This document shows, one piece after another, positions 46,901 through 59,880 of a DNA stretch of 64,000 nucleotides. Under the pieces are notes generated by a model. That model saw nothing but the letters and a program-made list of their open reading frames with translations, had not been told where the DNA came from and did not search any database. The first letter of the stretch is position 1. Each line of letters begins with the position of its first letter. This DNA is from Argopecten irradians (Eukaryota > Mollusca > Bivalvia > Pectinida > Pectinidae). The position numbers and the translations under genes are program-made. The DNA is taken from positions 55,501,944 through 55,565,943 of the forward strand of contig NC_091134.1 in NCBI RefSeq assembly GCF_041381155.1, read 5' to 3'.

Positions 46901-49622
46901 CTTGTTTTTCTACATTAACAGGGTCTTGTTTTTCTACATTAACAGGGTCTTGTTTTTTTCTACATTAACAGGGTCTTGTTTTTCTACATTAACAGGGTCT
47001 TGTTTTTCTACATTAACAGGTCTTGTTTTTCTACATTAACAGGGTCATGTTTTTCTACATTAACAGGGTCTTGTTTTTCTACATTAACAGGGTCATGTTT
47101 TTCTACATTAACAGGGTCTTGTTTTTCTACATTAACAGGGTCTTGTTTTTCTACATTAACAGGGTCATGTTTTTCTACATTAACAGGGTCTTGTTTTTTC
47201 TACATTAACAGGGTCTTGTTTTTCTACATTAACAGGGTCTTGTTTTTCTACATTAACAGGGTCTTGTGTTTTTCTACATTAACAGGGTCTTGTTTTTCTA
47301 CATTAACAGGGTCTTGTTTTTCTACATTAACAGGTCTTGTTTTTCTACATTAACAGGGTCTTGTTTTTCTACATTAACAGGGTCTTGTTTTTCTACATTA
47401 ACAGGGTCTTGTTTTTCTACATTAACAGGGTCTTGTTTTTCTACATTAACAGGGTCTTGTTTTTCTACATTAACAGGGTCTTGTTTTTCTACATTAACAG
47501 GGTCTTGTTTTTCTACATTAACAGGGTCTTGTTTTTCTACATTAACAGGGTCTTGTTTTTTCTACATTAACAGGGTCTTGTTTTTCTACATTAACAGGGT
47601 CTTGTTTTTCTACATTAACAGGGTCTTGTTTTTCTACATTAACAGGGTCTTGTTTTTCTACATTAACAGGGTCTTGTTTTTCTACATTAACAGGGTCTTG
47701 TTTTTCTACATTAACAGGGTCTTGTTTTTTTCTACATTAACATGGTCTTGTTTTTCTACATTAACAGGGTCTTGTTTTTCTACATTAACAGGGTCTTGTT
47801 TTTCTACATTAACAGGGTCTTGTTTTTCTACATTAACATGGTCTTGTTTTTCTACATTAACAGGGTCTTGTTTTTCTACATTAACAGGGTCTTGTTTTTC
47901 TACATTAACAGGGTCTTGTTTTTCTACATTAACAGGGTCTTGTTTTTCTACATTAACATGGTCTTGTTTTTCTACATTAACAGGGTCTTGTTTTTCTACA
48001 TTAACAGGGTCTTGTTTTTCTACATTAACAGGGTCTTGTTTTTCTACATTAACAGGGTCTTGTTTTTCTACATTAACAGGGTCTTGTTTTTCTACATTAA
48101 CAGGGTCTTGTTTTTCTACATTAACAGGGTCTTGTTTTTCTACATAACAGGGTCTTGTTTTTCTACATTAACAGGGTCTTGTTTTTCTACATTAACAGGG
48201 TCATGTTTTTTCTACATTAACAGAGTCTTGTTTTTCTACATTAACAGGGTCTTGTTTCTCTACATTAACAGGGTCATGTTTCTCTACATTAACAGGGTCT
48301 TGTTTTTCTACATTAACAGGGTCTTGTTTTTCTACATTAACAGGGTCTTGTTTTTCTACATTAACAGGGTCTTGTTTTTCTACATTAACAGGGTCTTGTT
48401 TTTCTACATTAACAGGTCTTGTTTTTCTACATTAACAGGGTCTTGTTTTTCTACATTAACAGGGTCTTGTTTTTCTACATTAACAGGGTCTTGTTTTTTC
48501 TACATTAACAGGGTCTTGTTTTTTCTACATTAACAGGGTCTTGTTTTTCTACATTAACAGGGTCTTGTTTTTCTACATTAACAGGGTCTTGTTTTTCTAC
48601 ATTAACAGGGTCTTGTTTTTCTACATTAACAGGGTCTTGTTTTTCTACATTAACAGGGTCTTGTTTTTCTACATTAACAGGGTCTTGTTTTTCTACATTA
48701 ACAGGGTCTTGTTTTTCTACATTAACATGGTCTTGTTTTTCTACATTAACAGGGTCTTGTTTTTCTACATTAACAGGGTCTTGTTTTTCTACATTAACAT
48801 GGTCTTGTTTTTCTACATTAACAGGGTCTTGTTTTTCTACATTAACAGGGTCATGTTTTTCTACATTAACAGGGTCTTGTTTTTCTACATTAACAGGGTC
48901 ATGTTTTTCTACATTAACAGAGTCTTGTTTTTCTACATTAACAGGGTCATGTTTCTCTACATTAACAGGGTCTTGTTTTTCTACATTAACAGGGTCTTGT
49001 TTTTCTACATTAACAGGGTCTTGTTTTTCTACATTAACAGGGTCTTGTTTTTCTACATTAACAGGGTCTTGTTTTTCTACATTAACAGGGTCTTGTTTTT
49101 CTACATTAACAGGGTCTTGTTTTTCTACATTAACAGGGTCTTGTTTTTCTACATTAACAGGGTCTTGTTTTTCTACATTAACAGGGTCTGTTTTTCTACA
49201 TTAACAGGGTCTTGTTTTTCTACATTAACAGGGTCTTGTTTTTCTACATTAACAGGGTCTTGTTTTTCTACATTAACAGGGTCTTGTTTTTCTACATTAA
49301 CAGGGTCTTGTTTTTCTACTTAAACAGGGTCTTGTTTTTCTACATTAACAGGGTCTTGTTTTTCTACATTAACAGGGTCTTGTTTTTCTACATTAACAGG
49401 GTCTTGTTTTTCTACATTAACAGGGTCTTGTTTTTCTACATTAACAGGGTCTTGTTTTTCTACATTAACAGGGTCTTGTTTTTCTACATCAACATGATCT
49501 TGTTTTTCTACATTAACAGGGTCATGTTTTTCTATTTAACAGGGTCATGTTTTTCTGCATTAACAGGGTCATGTTTTTCTACATTAACAGGGTCATGTTT
49601 TTCTGCATTAACATGGTCTTGT
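37985..49622. repeat. Giant 24-bp minisatellite, about 485 copies
   Basis: An 11.6-kb array whose unit joins TTGTTTTTCTACATTAACAG to GGTC. Common variants are AACATGGTC, GGGTCATG and TTTCTCTAC. Most of the array is in register; one- to three-base indels cluster near 38030-38220, 38590-38850, 41560-41900, 43270-44220, 45190-45500 and 46190-46400. Because 24 is a multiple of three, two plus-strand frames (LFFYINRV and SCFSTLTG) stay open for hundreds of codons while the third has TAA in every unit; these are not genes. Confidence 0.98.
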
Positions 49623-49739
49623 AATTGTATACTCCAGCTTTATAATATTTCTTTTCATTTATCCCTCTCTTTGTACTTCGTCCTCAAATCTTTGAATCAC
49701 ACTTCCCCCAATTTGATGATATTGGGTTTGAACAGCTCA

Positions 49740-50103
49740 TTTCATGCTCAACAGAGGATTCGCCTTCAGTCTTAAGCGTGGGTAGATTTCCACCTTCACA
49801 AATCGTTTTCTAGAGGTTTCCATTGAACAAAAATCCTGTATATCAAATATTAGTGTGAGTACACAATGGTGTTTCACTATTAATAAAATAACATCAGTTG
49901 AAATGTCTGTCGTATCAACGAAATCGTTGTTTATAGCATTGTACTTTATATCGTCTGTTCCATTTGGTTGAAATCTGAGGTCTTCAGGTGTGGTTGTGGT
50001 CAAATTCACCACAAAGGTAGAAACAGGGTTTCCTCACGGCTTCTTTTAACTGGTTCATGAAAAGTCTAGAATCTTCCAGATGTATTTGTCGACCGACACG
50101 CGT
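49740..50103 (-). pseudogene. Possible degraded coding fragment
   Basis: After an acceptor-like TTCTTTATACAG, the minus strand reads RVGRQIHLEDSRLFMNQLKE to a stop at 49984. An overlapping frame (from about 50030) reads VNLTTTTPEDLRFQPNGTDD and continues to about 49740, with a second acceptor-like ATATACAG before DFCSMETSRKRFVKVEIYPR. The composition looks protein-like but frames disagree and I cannot identify the family. Confidence 0.25.
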
Positions 50104-51275
50104 CTGTATAAAGAACACAGTGTATGAATGGAAGTGTATAGTATTTTTTAAATTTCGTAGTTGCTAGTCTGTATAGCAGTACTCGGTAACTTGCTAAGAC
50201 AAATGAAAGAATCGATCATCGATAATTTTTGCCAATTTTATTCATTCTATACGTTTTTGTTGTAATCTTCGGTTATAAACGGCGTTATGGATAGAAATTT
50301 GAACAACCAGTGACTAATGAAATGTTGAGGGTTAACCAGCATTAACAGTTGAGACACTTTTTGTGAGTTGATCTGCTGTTCATCATCGAAGAATTGAGAC
50401 ACCCGCCTAATATTTTGCACTATTATAAGGTATTCTGTCTGTCTTTCACTATTTCTAGCACCATCACAGGTCGATAAATGAACCTAACAATATAAACACA
50501 TAAATACATCTCTATGGACACAATATCTTTTACTTAATCGTATTTTGAAGTTGTAGGATGATCAGTTAAAATTGTATAGTCATTTGCATTGTTTTGAACT
50601 GGCGATGTATAGTTGCTTGCGAGGACACTTGTATAGTCGATGTATTATTTTCAAAATCATGTTCATGAATTTGTTTATATACATGTTATGAAGACGTCTA
50701 TAATGTTAAACATATTCGTAGTTACGAATAATGCCGATATTTGGTGTTTTACCGACCTGTACACCATGCCTGTTTTCATTCATCCCGCTTCGATACTCAC
50801 GAGTGACGATACAAAAATCAACTAATGATTATACTATACACTTCCGTTCATACACTGTGAAGAAGACCAAGTAATGACAGTTTCTGGTGGCTTCCTTCTG
50901 TGAAGAAATCGTTGATACGCGAGTCCTTGCTAGACATAGACAGAAGGTCGTCGAGTATAATAAGATTATTTAGAACTCAAAGTACCTGTGTTGATGAAAC
51001 TGCCCTTTATCATATTGTTTACCTTGACTGAACTGGACCGCTGGGGACGAGGTTGCTTTTATGGTATCATATCATCGTTTGTATAGCCATTTGCGGAAGT
51101 GGCGATATCGTGATCCAACAATTTTGTAGAAGTTGTTTCACAAAATGTGTTTTGGTGTCATTTAAAAACTACTGTTTTACAAAAACTCGAGAACCATGTT
51201 GGTTTGGAGGTATAGTATAATGTTGAAAAATTGCATCGTTTTATGATCGAATTGCTAAACTGAATTACATCGTAT
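50104..51275. other. Intergenic, no feature seen
   Basis: AT-rich sequence with only short open frames lacking any support. Confidence 0.4.
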
Positions 51276-51621
51276 TTAAAGTGAACAGTCGGGCAAGGAT
51301 GGCTAAAGTCGGTAAAAATGGTGTGAATGTATCCAATATAATTTATTATGAAATAGAAAAATAAAATCTCTCGCCAAAATCTGTCTGCGTACGAAGAAAT
51401 TAATATAAAGTATAAGAATCCTAAAACGTCCTTCCGGCTGAGTATGTCCGTAGTTACATTTACACGCAGCCTCGCTTTCAATGCTTTCAACTTTCCTGTA
51501 CTTTAATGGTCAGAACTGCGAAACGTAAGCAGAACTTGGCCGTCGTATTAATATGTGAGAACTTTTGGAAGGCCAATGAACGCATTTAGACTGGTTTTCT
51601 TTGCCCGACTATTCACTTTAA
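51276..51621. mobile_element. TTAA-ended inverted-repeat element (MITE family 2)
   Basis: 346 bp. Left end TTAAAGTGAACAGTCGGGCA, right end TGCCCGACTATTCACTTTAA, with TTAA at both ends. The open frame at 51158-51490 on the minus strand runs through it and is not a gene. Confidence 0.8.
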
Positions 51622-51904
51622 CATATAGACGGCAGAATTTAGTCCTTTATTACTAAATTTGTATTGTGGAGTCTTCTAAATCTGTAAATATTAACAGTGC
51701 TAGTTTGTGTATCCATCCCATAATGATCGTAGGCAGTGTGTCTACAACTCATGATTGATGCAATGTTATATGTTGCATAGCTACGTTAGTATTTGCCGCG
51801 GGACGTTACGTGATACACAACTTGTAAACAGTTTAACCGTGCTGTGAGGTCTCGCTTGTTTCCGCAATTAAATATTCCCGCCCTATCACCTTAATATCTA
51901 CAGA

Positions 51905-53288
51905 AGTGAGGGAGGGGCTGTAAATATATGGGCTGGCGGGGCTAGAGAGGTGAGGGAGGGGTTGTATATATATATGTGTGCTGGCGGGGCTAGAGAGGTG
52001 AGGGAGGGGCTGTATATATATGTGTGCTGGCGGGGCTAGAGAGGTGAGGGAGGGGCTGTATATATATGTGTGCTGGCGGGGCTAGAGAGGTGAGGGAGGG
52101 GCTGTATATATATGTGTGCTGGCGGGGCTAGAGAGTGAGGGGCTGTATATATATGTGTGCTGGCGGGGCTAGAGAGGTGAGGGAGGGGCTGTATATATAT
52201 GTGTGCTGGCGGGGCTAGAGAGGTGAGGGAGGGGCTGTATATATATGGGCTGGCTGGGCTAGAGAGTGAGGGGCTGTATATATATGTGTGCTGGCGGGGC
52301 TAGAGAGGTGAGGGAGGGGCTGTATATATATGTGTGCTGGCGGGGCTAGAGAGGTGAGGGAGGGGCTGTATAAATATGGCCTGGCTGGGCTAGAGAGTGA
52401 GGGGCTGTATATATATGTGTGCTGGCGGGGCTAGAGAGGTGAGGGAGGGGCTGTATATATATGTGTGCTGGCGGGGCTAGAGAGGTGAGGGAGGGGCTGT
52501 ATATATATGGGCTGGCTGGGCTAGAGAGTGAGGGGCTGTATATATATGTGTGCTGGCGGGGCTAGAGAGGGGAGGCGAGGGGCTGTATATATATGTGTGC
52601 TGGCGGGGCTAGAGAGGTGAGGGAGGGGCTGTATATATATGGGCTGGCTGGGCTAGAGAGTGAGGGGCTGTATATATATGTGTGCTGGCGGGGCTAGAGA
52701 GGTGAGGGAGGGGCTGTATATATATGTGTGCTGGCGGGGCTAGAGAGGTGAGGGAGGGGCTGTATATATATTGGCTGGCTGGGCTAGAGAGTGAGAGGCT
52801 GTATATATATGTGTGCTGGCGGGGTTAGAGAGGGGATGGAGGGATGTATATATATGGGCTGGCGGGGTTAGAGAGGGGAGGGAGGGATGTATATATATAT
52901 GGGCTGGCGGGGTTAGAGAGGGGAGGGAGGGGCTGTATATATGGCTGGCGGGGATTGAGACTGGAGGGAGGGGCTGTATGTATATTGGCTGGCGGGGCTA
53001 GAGTGGGGAAGGAGGGGCTGTATATATATGGGCTGGCGGGGCTTGAGAGGGGAGGATGGGGCTGTATATATATTGGCTGGCGGGGCTAGAGAAGGGAGGG
53101 AGGAGATGTATATATATGGGCTGGCGGGGCTAGAGAGGAGATGAGCGGTTGTATATATATGGGCTGGAGGGTTTAGAGAGGGGAGAGAGGGGCTGAATAT
53201 ATGGGCTGGCGGGGCTAGAGAGGGGAGGGAGGGGCTATATATTTATGTATATGGGCTGGCGGGGCTAGAGAGGGGAGCGAGGGGCTAA
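51905..53288. repeat. G-rich minisatellite, about 46-bp unit, with about 131-bp higher-order units
   Basis: The unit contains GCTAGAGAGGTGAGGGAGGG and GCTGTATATATATGTGTGCT. A shorter variant with GGCTGGCTGGGCTAGAGAGT recurs at about 52249, 52381, 52511, 52641 and 52773, giving a three-unit higher-order period of about 131 bp. G-runs are frequent and alternate with TATATATA. Confidence 0.95.
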
Positions 53289-53496
53289 ATTAATGATAAT
53301 AACTTAATAATGATTTATGCAGCAAGAGCATAAACGACACTCGTCATTTGAACAATAACTGCAGATGTTTAATATTGCATGCATATATGTGCCTAATTAA
53401 AAGCAGTTAGCCAAGGGAAAATGCCTATTAACCGGAAGTCCCTCTGCCCAAAGTAGTTTCTCTATGATACACATGTATAATTAGGCCTAACATTTA

Positions 53497-54675
53497 AAAA
53501 CAAGAGATCCCAGAGGGATCTTGGCGCCCACCAAAGAATGATCTATATCTGACAAAGGACTACTTTTTAAACTTTATTCAAACATACTACATATAAAATT
53601 TGAGACAGATCGATTCAGTACCTTTTGAGAAATAGCGGTAACAATCTTCAACTATCGAAATCCAAGATGACTCCTTGGCGGCCATCTTGTTGATCAATCG
53701 GTCCCAAATCACAATATGCACAAATAGGGCCCTAGGGGAACCTACATGTGAAATTTGAGAAAGATCCATCCAATACTTTCTGAGAAATAGCGATAACAAA
53801 CTTTGAATATTAAAATCCAAGATGGCTGCCTTGCAGCAATCTTGTTGACCGATCGGTCCCAAATCACAATATGCACAAATAGGGCCCTAGGGGAACCTAC
53901 ATGTGAAATTTGAGAAAGATCCATCCAATACTTTCTGAGAAATAGCGATAACAAACTTTGAATATTAAAATCCAAGATGGCTGCCTGGCAGCAATCTTGT
54001 TGACCGATCGGTCCCAAATCACAATATGCACAACTAGGGCCCTCGGGGAACCTACATATGAATTTTGAGACAGATCCCTTCAGTGCTTTCTGAGAAATAG
54101 CGATAACAAACGTTGAATAACAAAATCCAAGATGGCTGCCTGGCGGCCATCTTGTTTACCGATCGGTCCCAAAATGCAATATGCACAAATAGGTCCCTAG
54201 GGGAACCTACATATAAAATTTGAGACAGATCCCTTCAGTACTATCTAAGAAATAGCGATAACAAACTTTAACTATCAAAATCCAAGATGGCGGCCTGGCG
54301 GCCATCTTGTTGACCAATCGGTCCCAAAATGCAATATGCTCAACTAGGTCCCTAGGGGAACCTACATATAAAATTTGAGACAGATCCCTTCAGTACTATC
54401 TGAGAAATAGCGATAACAAACTTTAACTATCAAAATCCAAGATGGCGGCCTGGCGGCCATCTTGTTGACCAATCGGTCCCAAAATGCAATATGCACAACT
54501 AGATCCCTAGGGAAACCTACATATAAATTTGAGACAGATCCCTTCAGTACTATCTGACAAATAGCGATAACAAACTTTAACTATCAAAATCCAAAATGGC
54601 GGCCTGGCGGCCATCTTGTTCACCGATTGGTCCAAAAATGCAATATGCACAACTAGGGCTCTAGGGGAACCTACG
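53497..54675 (-). mobile_element. Pearl-like element B, reverse-oriented, 5'-truncated
   Basis: It opens AAACAAGAGATCCCAGAGGG, the reverse complement of the tail of the element at 61211-63213, and continues with about seven tandem units of about 155 bp containing AAGATGGCGGCCTGGCGGCC. The head (hairpin and short microsatellite) is missing at the 54675 end. Confidence 0.75.
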
Positions 54676-56144
54676 CTGGTCAAATTTCCAAACAGTAGCT
54701 ACACACATTTACACGCGTTCATGAAAATATATAATCAATATAGGTCGAAAATACACGAGTCTTTAATTGTGCCAAATATCGAGCATAACTATTTGTATTA
54801 TAAATTAAAGCTGCAGTGTCGACTGTCCATGGACATAGGTGTATAGGATTTCGGAGTTACACTCTGATACATTGCGCCATAGGGACACACTATACACATG
54901 TGTGTTTAGGAATTGGCAGACCGAGTCTATTGATCGGTGGAGTATACGTATACACTACTAAAAAGCTTTGTGTCGACCAGGATGATCTTGTAAACACGGG
55001 CATAGCTAGGTCCAGCTGACTGTATCGTCTTATTCGAGGTTTGTATATTTGTATATATATTTGACATGCCACATTGAATGCATTTCTTTTAGACTAGTTT
55101 TGTTACTAAGTATTCCGATTGCTATATATTGTTTTGACTCGCTGGGAACAAAGAAAACATGCGTCATCATACATGTCGTGTAACTAGGCCACAGTTGTAC
55201 TGGCTCCACATTATAAATACATGTAATGTTAACCTTGAAAATGTAGTTGGATTTCCTCCTCGGTACATATGGCAGACAGACAATATTTTGGTGTCAGCCC
55301 CTTCACATACATCTGTCAGATACGGTAGCTTATAGACTAAGTCTGATTTCAGCGTCAGAGGCTAAGACTAAATTGAGGTGGGACTTGTATGTACTGTATA
55401 GTCAACTTAACGTGTCAATTTTAGCGTATAACCTTTACAGTTTAATCTGTCATCTAATTGGTCTATAATATTTCCAATGCCTTAAACCTCTAGTCTACCT
55501 TCTCGATGTATTATAAAGCTATATCCTCTTTCATCGATTCCCTAATTATCATAAAGATAGTGAAGACTGTCTGCCATGCATCATTGTATACACGTGTGTA
55601 CCTGTGTACATGTGAAAGGAGCCGATTATAATAACTCACAGTAATAGTTAAACATTTGTATGTGTGTTTTGTCTTATTTGACTATTCTCGTATCTGTAAG
55701 AGATGGAAGACCTTCAAATTTGGATTTCCTGAGAGCTTTTGTCATTTTACGACATGTTAATGTATACAATATGCATCGTTATGGGGAAACATTAGGACGG
55801 AGGACTATTCTTCTGGCCTGGAGCCACCATCGCTAATTATAAACAGCCAAATCTCGCTCCGGTCTAATTAACTCGTTCGGTGGATCTACTAACTTAATTA
55901 TTAATTCAAGGACGTATATTGATTAATTATATCAATCAATCAATAATATTTTATTTAAGTGTCACATGTTATAAAGATATAGCCATGTAATTAGTAAGTC
56001 TTCATTTCCATGGTTTTTTTAGAATAAGGAATTTCACCTATTACTATTAGTGATTTGATTAGTTTAAGGTCATATTAACAGTCAGAGTCATTTAAAGGCA
56101 CACTACCTTTCCGGAGCAAATCATAAAGGTATTAGCGTATCTGA
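54676..56144. other. Intergenic, no feature seen
   Basis: AT-rich with only short unsupported frames. A short palindrome-rich stretch at 55585-55615 (ACACGTGTGTACCTGTGTAC) is not interpretable. Confidence 0.35.
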
Positions 56145-56695
56145 TTAAAGGGACAATTCATTCTAAGAGAACATTAAAATTTGTATATATATCAGATAAA
56201 ACAACTTCTAATGGAAATTACATCAGTCAGTTTTACTGTGATATGCCTGAAACGCCTATGGTGGTGACACGTGTGTGAAATATTACACACTGTGGTCGAA
56301 CTTCTTGTATGCCGAACCCTGTCCCTTGCTCGTAAAGTAATGCAACTTTTGGCTAGAACTGCTCAAATCGCTCTGACAGTAGTGTGTTTACCTTATTAGG
56401 TGAATTGTCTTGCCTAAAAATCATTTTATCACCTTCTCAGTGGTTATGTAGTTCATTTGTTTAACGTGCGTGACTTTGGCTCGGGTATGGGTACAGAGTT
56501 AATATTTTACCTGCTTAATCGTATTGATCAACGATTTGATATTTCAACGATATTAATTAAAATACTTAACAATGTTGTGGAATTTGTCAATGTTTTACGT
56601 TATATGTTTCATAAGAAATGTAGAACAATACATTTATGCTATAGTTTGCTTATTGGTTATGTAAAAGAATTTGCCTGAGTGAATTGTCTCTTTAA
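56145..56695. mobile_element. TTAA-ended inverted-repeat element (MITE family 3)
   Basis: 551 bp. Left end TTAAAGGGACAATTCATTCT; right end AGTGAATTGTCTCTTTAA is its near reverse complement, with TTAA on both sides. An internal GGTGAATTGTCTTGCC near 56399 repeats the terminal word. Confidence 0.65.
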
Positions 56696-59610
56696 AGATA
56701 CTGATTTTGATATAATAAATCAAACAATACTCTTTGTGCACGAAAAATGTATGAAAACCGAATCATATAGGAGTTAAAGCAAATGTAGCGAATTAGTGCG
56801 TGGCCACTTGTCCTTGAAGTAAACCCAGAATGAAGCCTCGAAACTACTACATGGCATTGTCTGCTCCCTATCAAGGACACTAACTATGCTCCTTTATTTT
56901 CCATTAGATGCCATGTATATTCACAGTGTTGTAAAGAGATTGTTTCGACTATTTTGATTTCAACGACACCAAAAAACATACACTTCAATATTACAGAGAA
57001 ATCAACAAGGACAAGTTACTATTACGACATCATTCTCAAAACTACTATATTTACATGTCCCATAATGAGGTAAAAATGGTATAAAGCTAGTATATTAATA
57101 TCCGAAATAAAAGGCCAAAACAAATTAAAAGCAAAATTAAAATCATTTCTATGGAATATATATTCACACACAACACTAACACAACGTGTTCGTCTACATG
57201 TTGGTTTACATCTTACTAGTTATATAGGATATGTTTTGGGGTAAAGCTGTCGACTATTGACATAGCATACATGTTGATGAAGACTTGAGGAAAGTTTTAC
57301 GGTTGATAATCTGATCTTCTTTAGAAATGTTCTATCTATAGTATATAGACTAGTTGTTACTATACAGCTATTCTTTGATATCTATTGTTTATTGTGTCCA
57401 TAATCAGACGTTGAACATAATCAGATGGCGAGCTCTTCGAACTGACCTCCCTCCGCAGTCCGTGCCTCGGAAACGATTCTGCTTTCTTGCTATATTAACA
57501 CAAAGCTACACTTTATTTGTTCTCTGTCCTTGTTGGGACCGATCGGAAATCAAATGGTTATCAGACAGACAGGCTTATTTGATTTGGACAGATTGTAATC
57601 GCATCAGACTCCATTTCCTATGTAATTATGTATCCTTAATTTTGATATTGGTTAAAAATACAAAATTGTGATATAGGTACAATCTTTTATGAATGAAAGT
57701 TGGCTAATATATATAGACGTCCCTCTCAGTGAAGGACGGTCTCCTGGGAATGTGTTGTGTGTGCTTTGGTAGACTATGTGTAATCTTATTGAATCATCTT
57801 ACCATTTCATCGTGCTATCTTATTGAAGCATGCAGCTAAGGCCACCGAACACCCCACCCAGTCACATTATACTGACAACTTGCACTAGTCTGCTAAATGT
57901 GCCTATTAGCCTATAAGTTGGGTTTTTCCTTATATATTTGCAAAAAGGTAGACAAAAAAGTAAAAAATGAAATGCCTAATAATAAATTTATATGCGGACT
58001 GACATGGACTAACGCTCAACTTTAGGTTTAAAGTGAAGCAGTGTCAAGATGTATAAAGATGATAGAAAGAAGAAAGTCAGGGCGAATAGAAAATATCCTA
58101 AAATGTAGTCGCCCTTCAGGTCACGTAAGCGGAGCAGCAGGTACAACTTTAACACACTCCTGCATGTCACTTCATGTTGATTGATGGATTTTACCTTAGT
58201 TCGGGTTATTACAGTACTTGGAAGACAAATATTGATTTAGAGCTACACAAGCCATGTTCTACAGCACAGATTATAATGGGTCTACCAACGGTATTATGTA
58301 AGAAAAATGAATTTCCTTTTTAATTTGGTCCCTTTATCAAAATACCGCACAGTGTGATTGTTGTCCGCATGTGGACTTTGGACATGTTGCTATAAAATTG
58401 TCTGAAATTAGGCCAAACAGTATGTGATGTTTTACAAGTACACATTTGCTTTTATCTTATCAGGGTCTCGATTATAATGAATATACGTACCCGGCCTACA
58501 GTACCTTTCGACCGGTCGGTATAAAGACGACATCACTATCATGTAAAAGTCTTTCGTGAGCTACAATATTGCAGCTAGGTCCTGATAAGATTGTGCTTCT
58601 GGTAAAATATTATTGTTACTAAAACAACTATGTACATGTACACTATACTGTATTGTAACTTGTGTTTTGGATATGTACACATACTGTGATGTATTCGTAT
58701 TGTATCTTCTTGTATCTAGTGGAACTCTTGCCATTTTATAGTACTATATCACATGTCACTAAAGACACCAAGTAACACACCCCACTAAGTCACATCATAC
58801 GGACAACGGGTGAACCAGTCGTCCCACTCCCGGTATGCTGAGCGCTTAGCAGGAGCAGAACTACTACTTTTATAGATTTTGGTGTGAAGGCCACGACTTG
58901 ATTGTATGACAGAATTCAGTATATCGAATAGCATGTAGTGCATAATAATATATAGCATGCCAGAGCTTTTGTGTTAGTCATTTAACTTATGTATAAATAT
59001 GTATAGTATGTGCTTTGTATATATTTCAAAATGTACATGTTACAAAGCCTTGCAAACTTATCAATTAAGTTAATGTTCATCCTTGTTCGGCAAAGAAAAT
59101 CACTATTACATAGGAATATTCAACTAAATTCAATATAAGTATAAAAACTGCTCAACAGATAAGGTTGTTTAAAAATTGCCTACATGATACAGAACCTCGC
59201 ATTACAGATGGAATGTTTTCGTGTCACGTTAGTAAGAACGCGTTCTAATTATCGGATTCTTGACATTCTAGCTGCCTCAATCTTACATAAGACGTAAAAA
59301 GACGTCATACTCTATGTAAGACTGGGGTAGGGACGTCATTGACAGAGGAAAAGGAAACATCAGTTTGTGAGCTGATAATTAGTTTGATAGTACTATACAA
59401 GCATACAATGTATATTGTGATGGTGTGAGATGGTGTGCGGACAGTTGAAGTGCAATTCTCTGCTCTAACGCTCACGGTCGTAAGACAAAATGTGCATGCT
59501 TTGAAATTTTGGCGTTTATGATGTTATGAACTGTGATTTTTTTACGTGACTTTATATCGATATTTTGTCGTTTGCATAGGTTTTGAAGATCGCCTGAAAA
59601 AAACTTGAAA
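56696..59610. other. Gene D upstream region with dispersed repeats
   Basis: It contains two related stretches (about 57830-57885 and 58765-58860) sharing CACCCCAC...GTCACAT...ACTGACAAC/ACGGACAAC; the second matches 37330-37440 in reverse. A third repeat (CGTGAGCTACAATATT) at 58556 recurs at about 60858. No coding exon supported; the gene D promoter is presumably near 59400-59600. Confidence 0.4.
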
Positions 59611-59880
59611 ATGTATCATCTTTTGGAAAACGCCTTCGCCTTGCTTCTATTTACAATGGAGAGTTACCACGTGACGAGTCACATCATGGTTTTAACAAGA
59701 ACCCGTCTCCTTCCGCGCAAAGATCTAGTCCGTCTGCGATTGTATTTTCTGATCGACCTGATGACGGTTTTCTTCTCCTCGGTAGTGTTCCTACAGCGAC
59801 TCCAATGGCTGGCGGTACTTCAGATCTTACAACACCTCTACTACTTTATCTTCTGGGAGAAAACCAAGCCAGCGAAGAAG
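59611..59880 (+). CDS. Gene D exon 1
   Basis: Starts MYHLLENAFALLLFTMESYH and runs to EKTKPAKK at the donor. Two to three hydrophobic helices with a basic loop (RTRLLPRKDLVRLR) between the first and second. Confidence 0.65.

Noticed and set aside
37985-49622. Dozens of long open frames (LFFYINRV / SCFSTLTG repeats) and a CRISPR-like look
   Set aside because: They result from a 24-bp unit divisible by three, shift frame at each indel, lack splice or start context, and the repeats are contiguous with no spacers.
51158-51490. 110-codon minus-strand open frame
   Set aside because: It crosses the left end of a TTAA-ended MITE and has no gene context.
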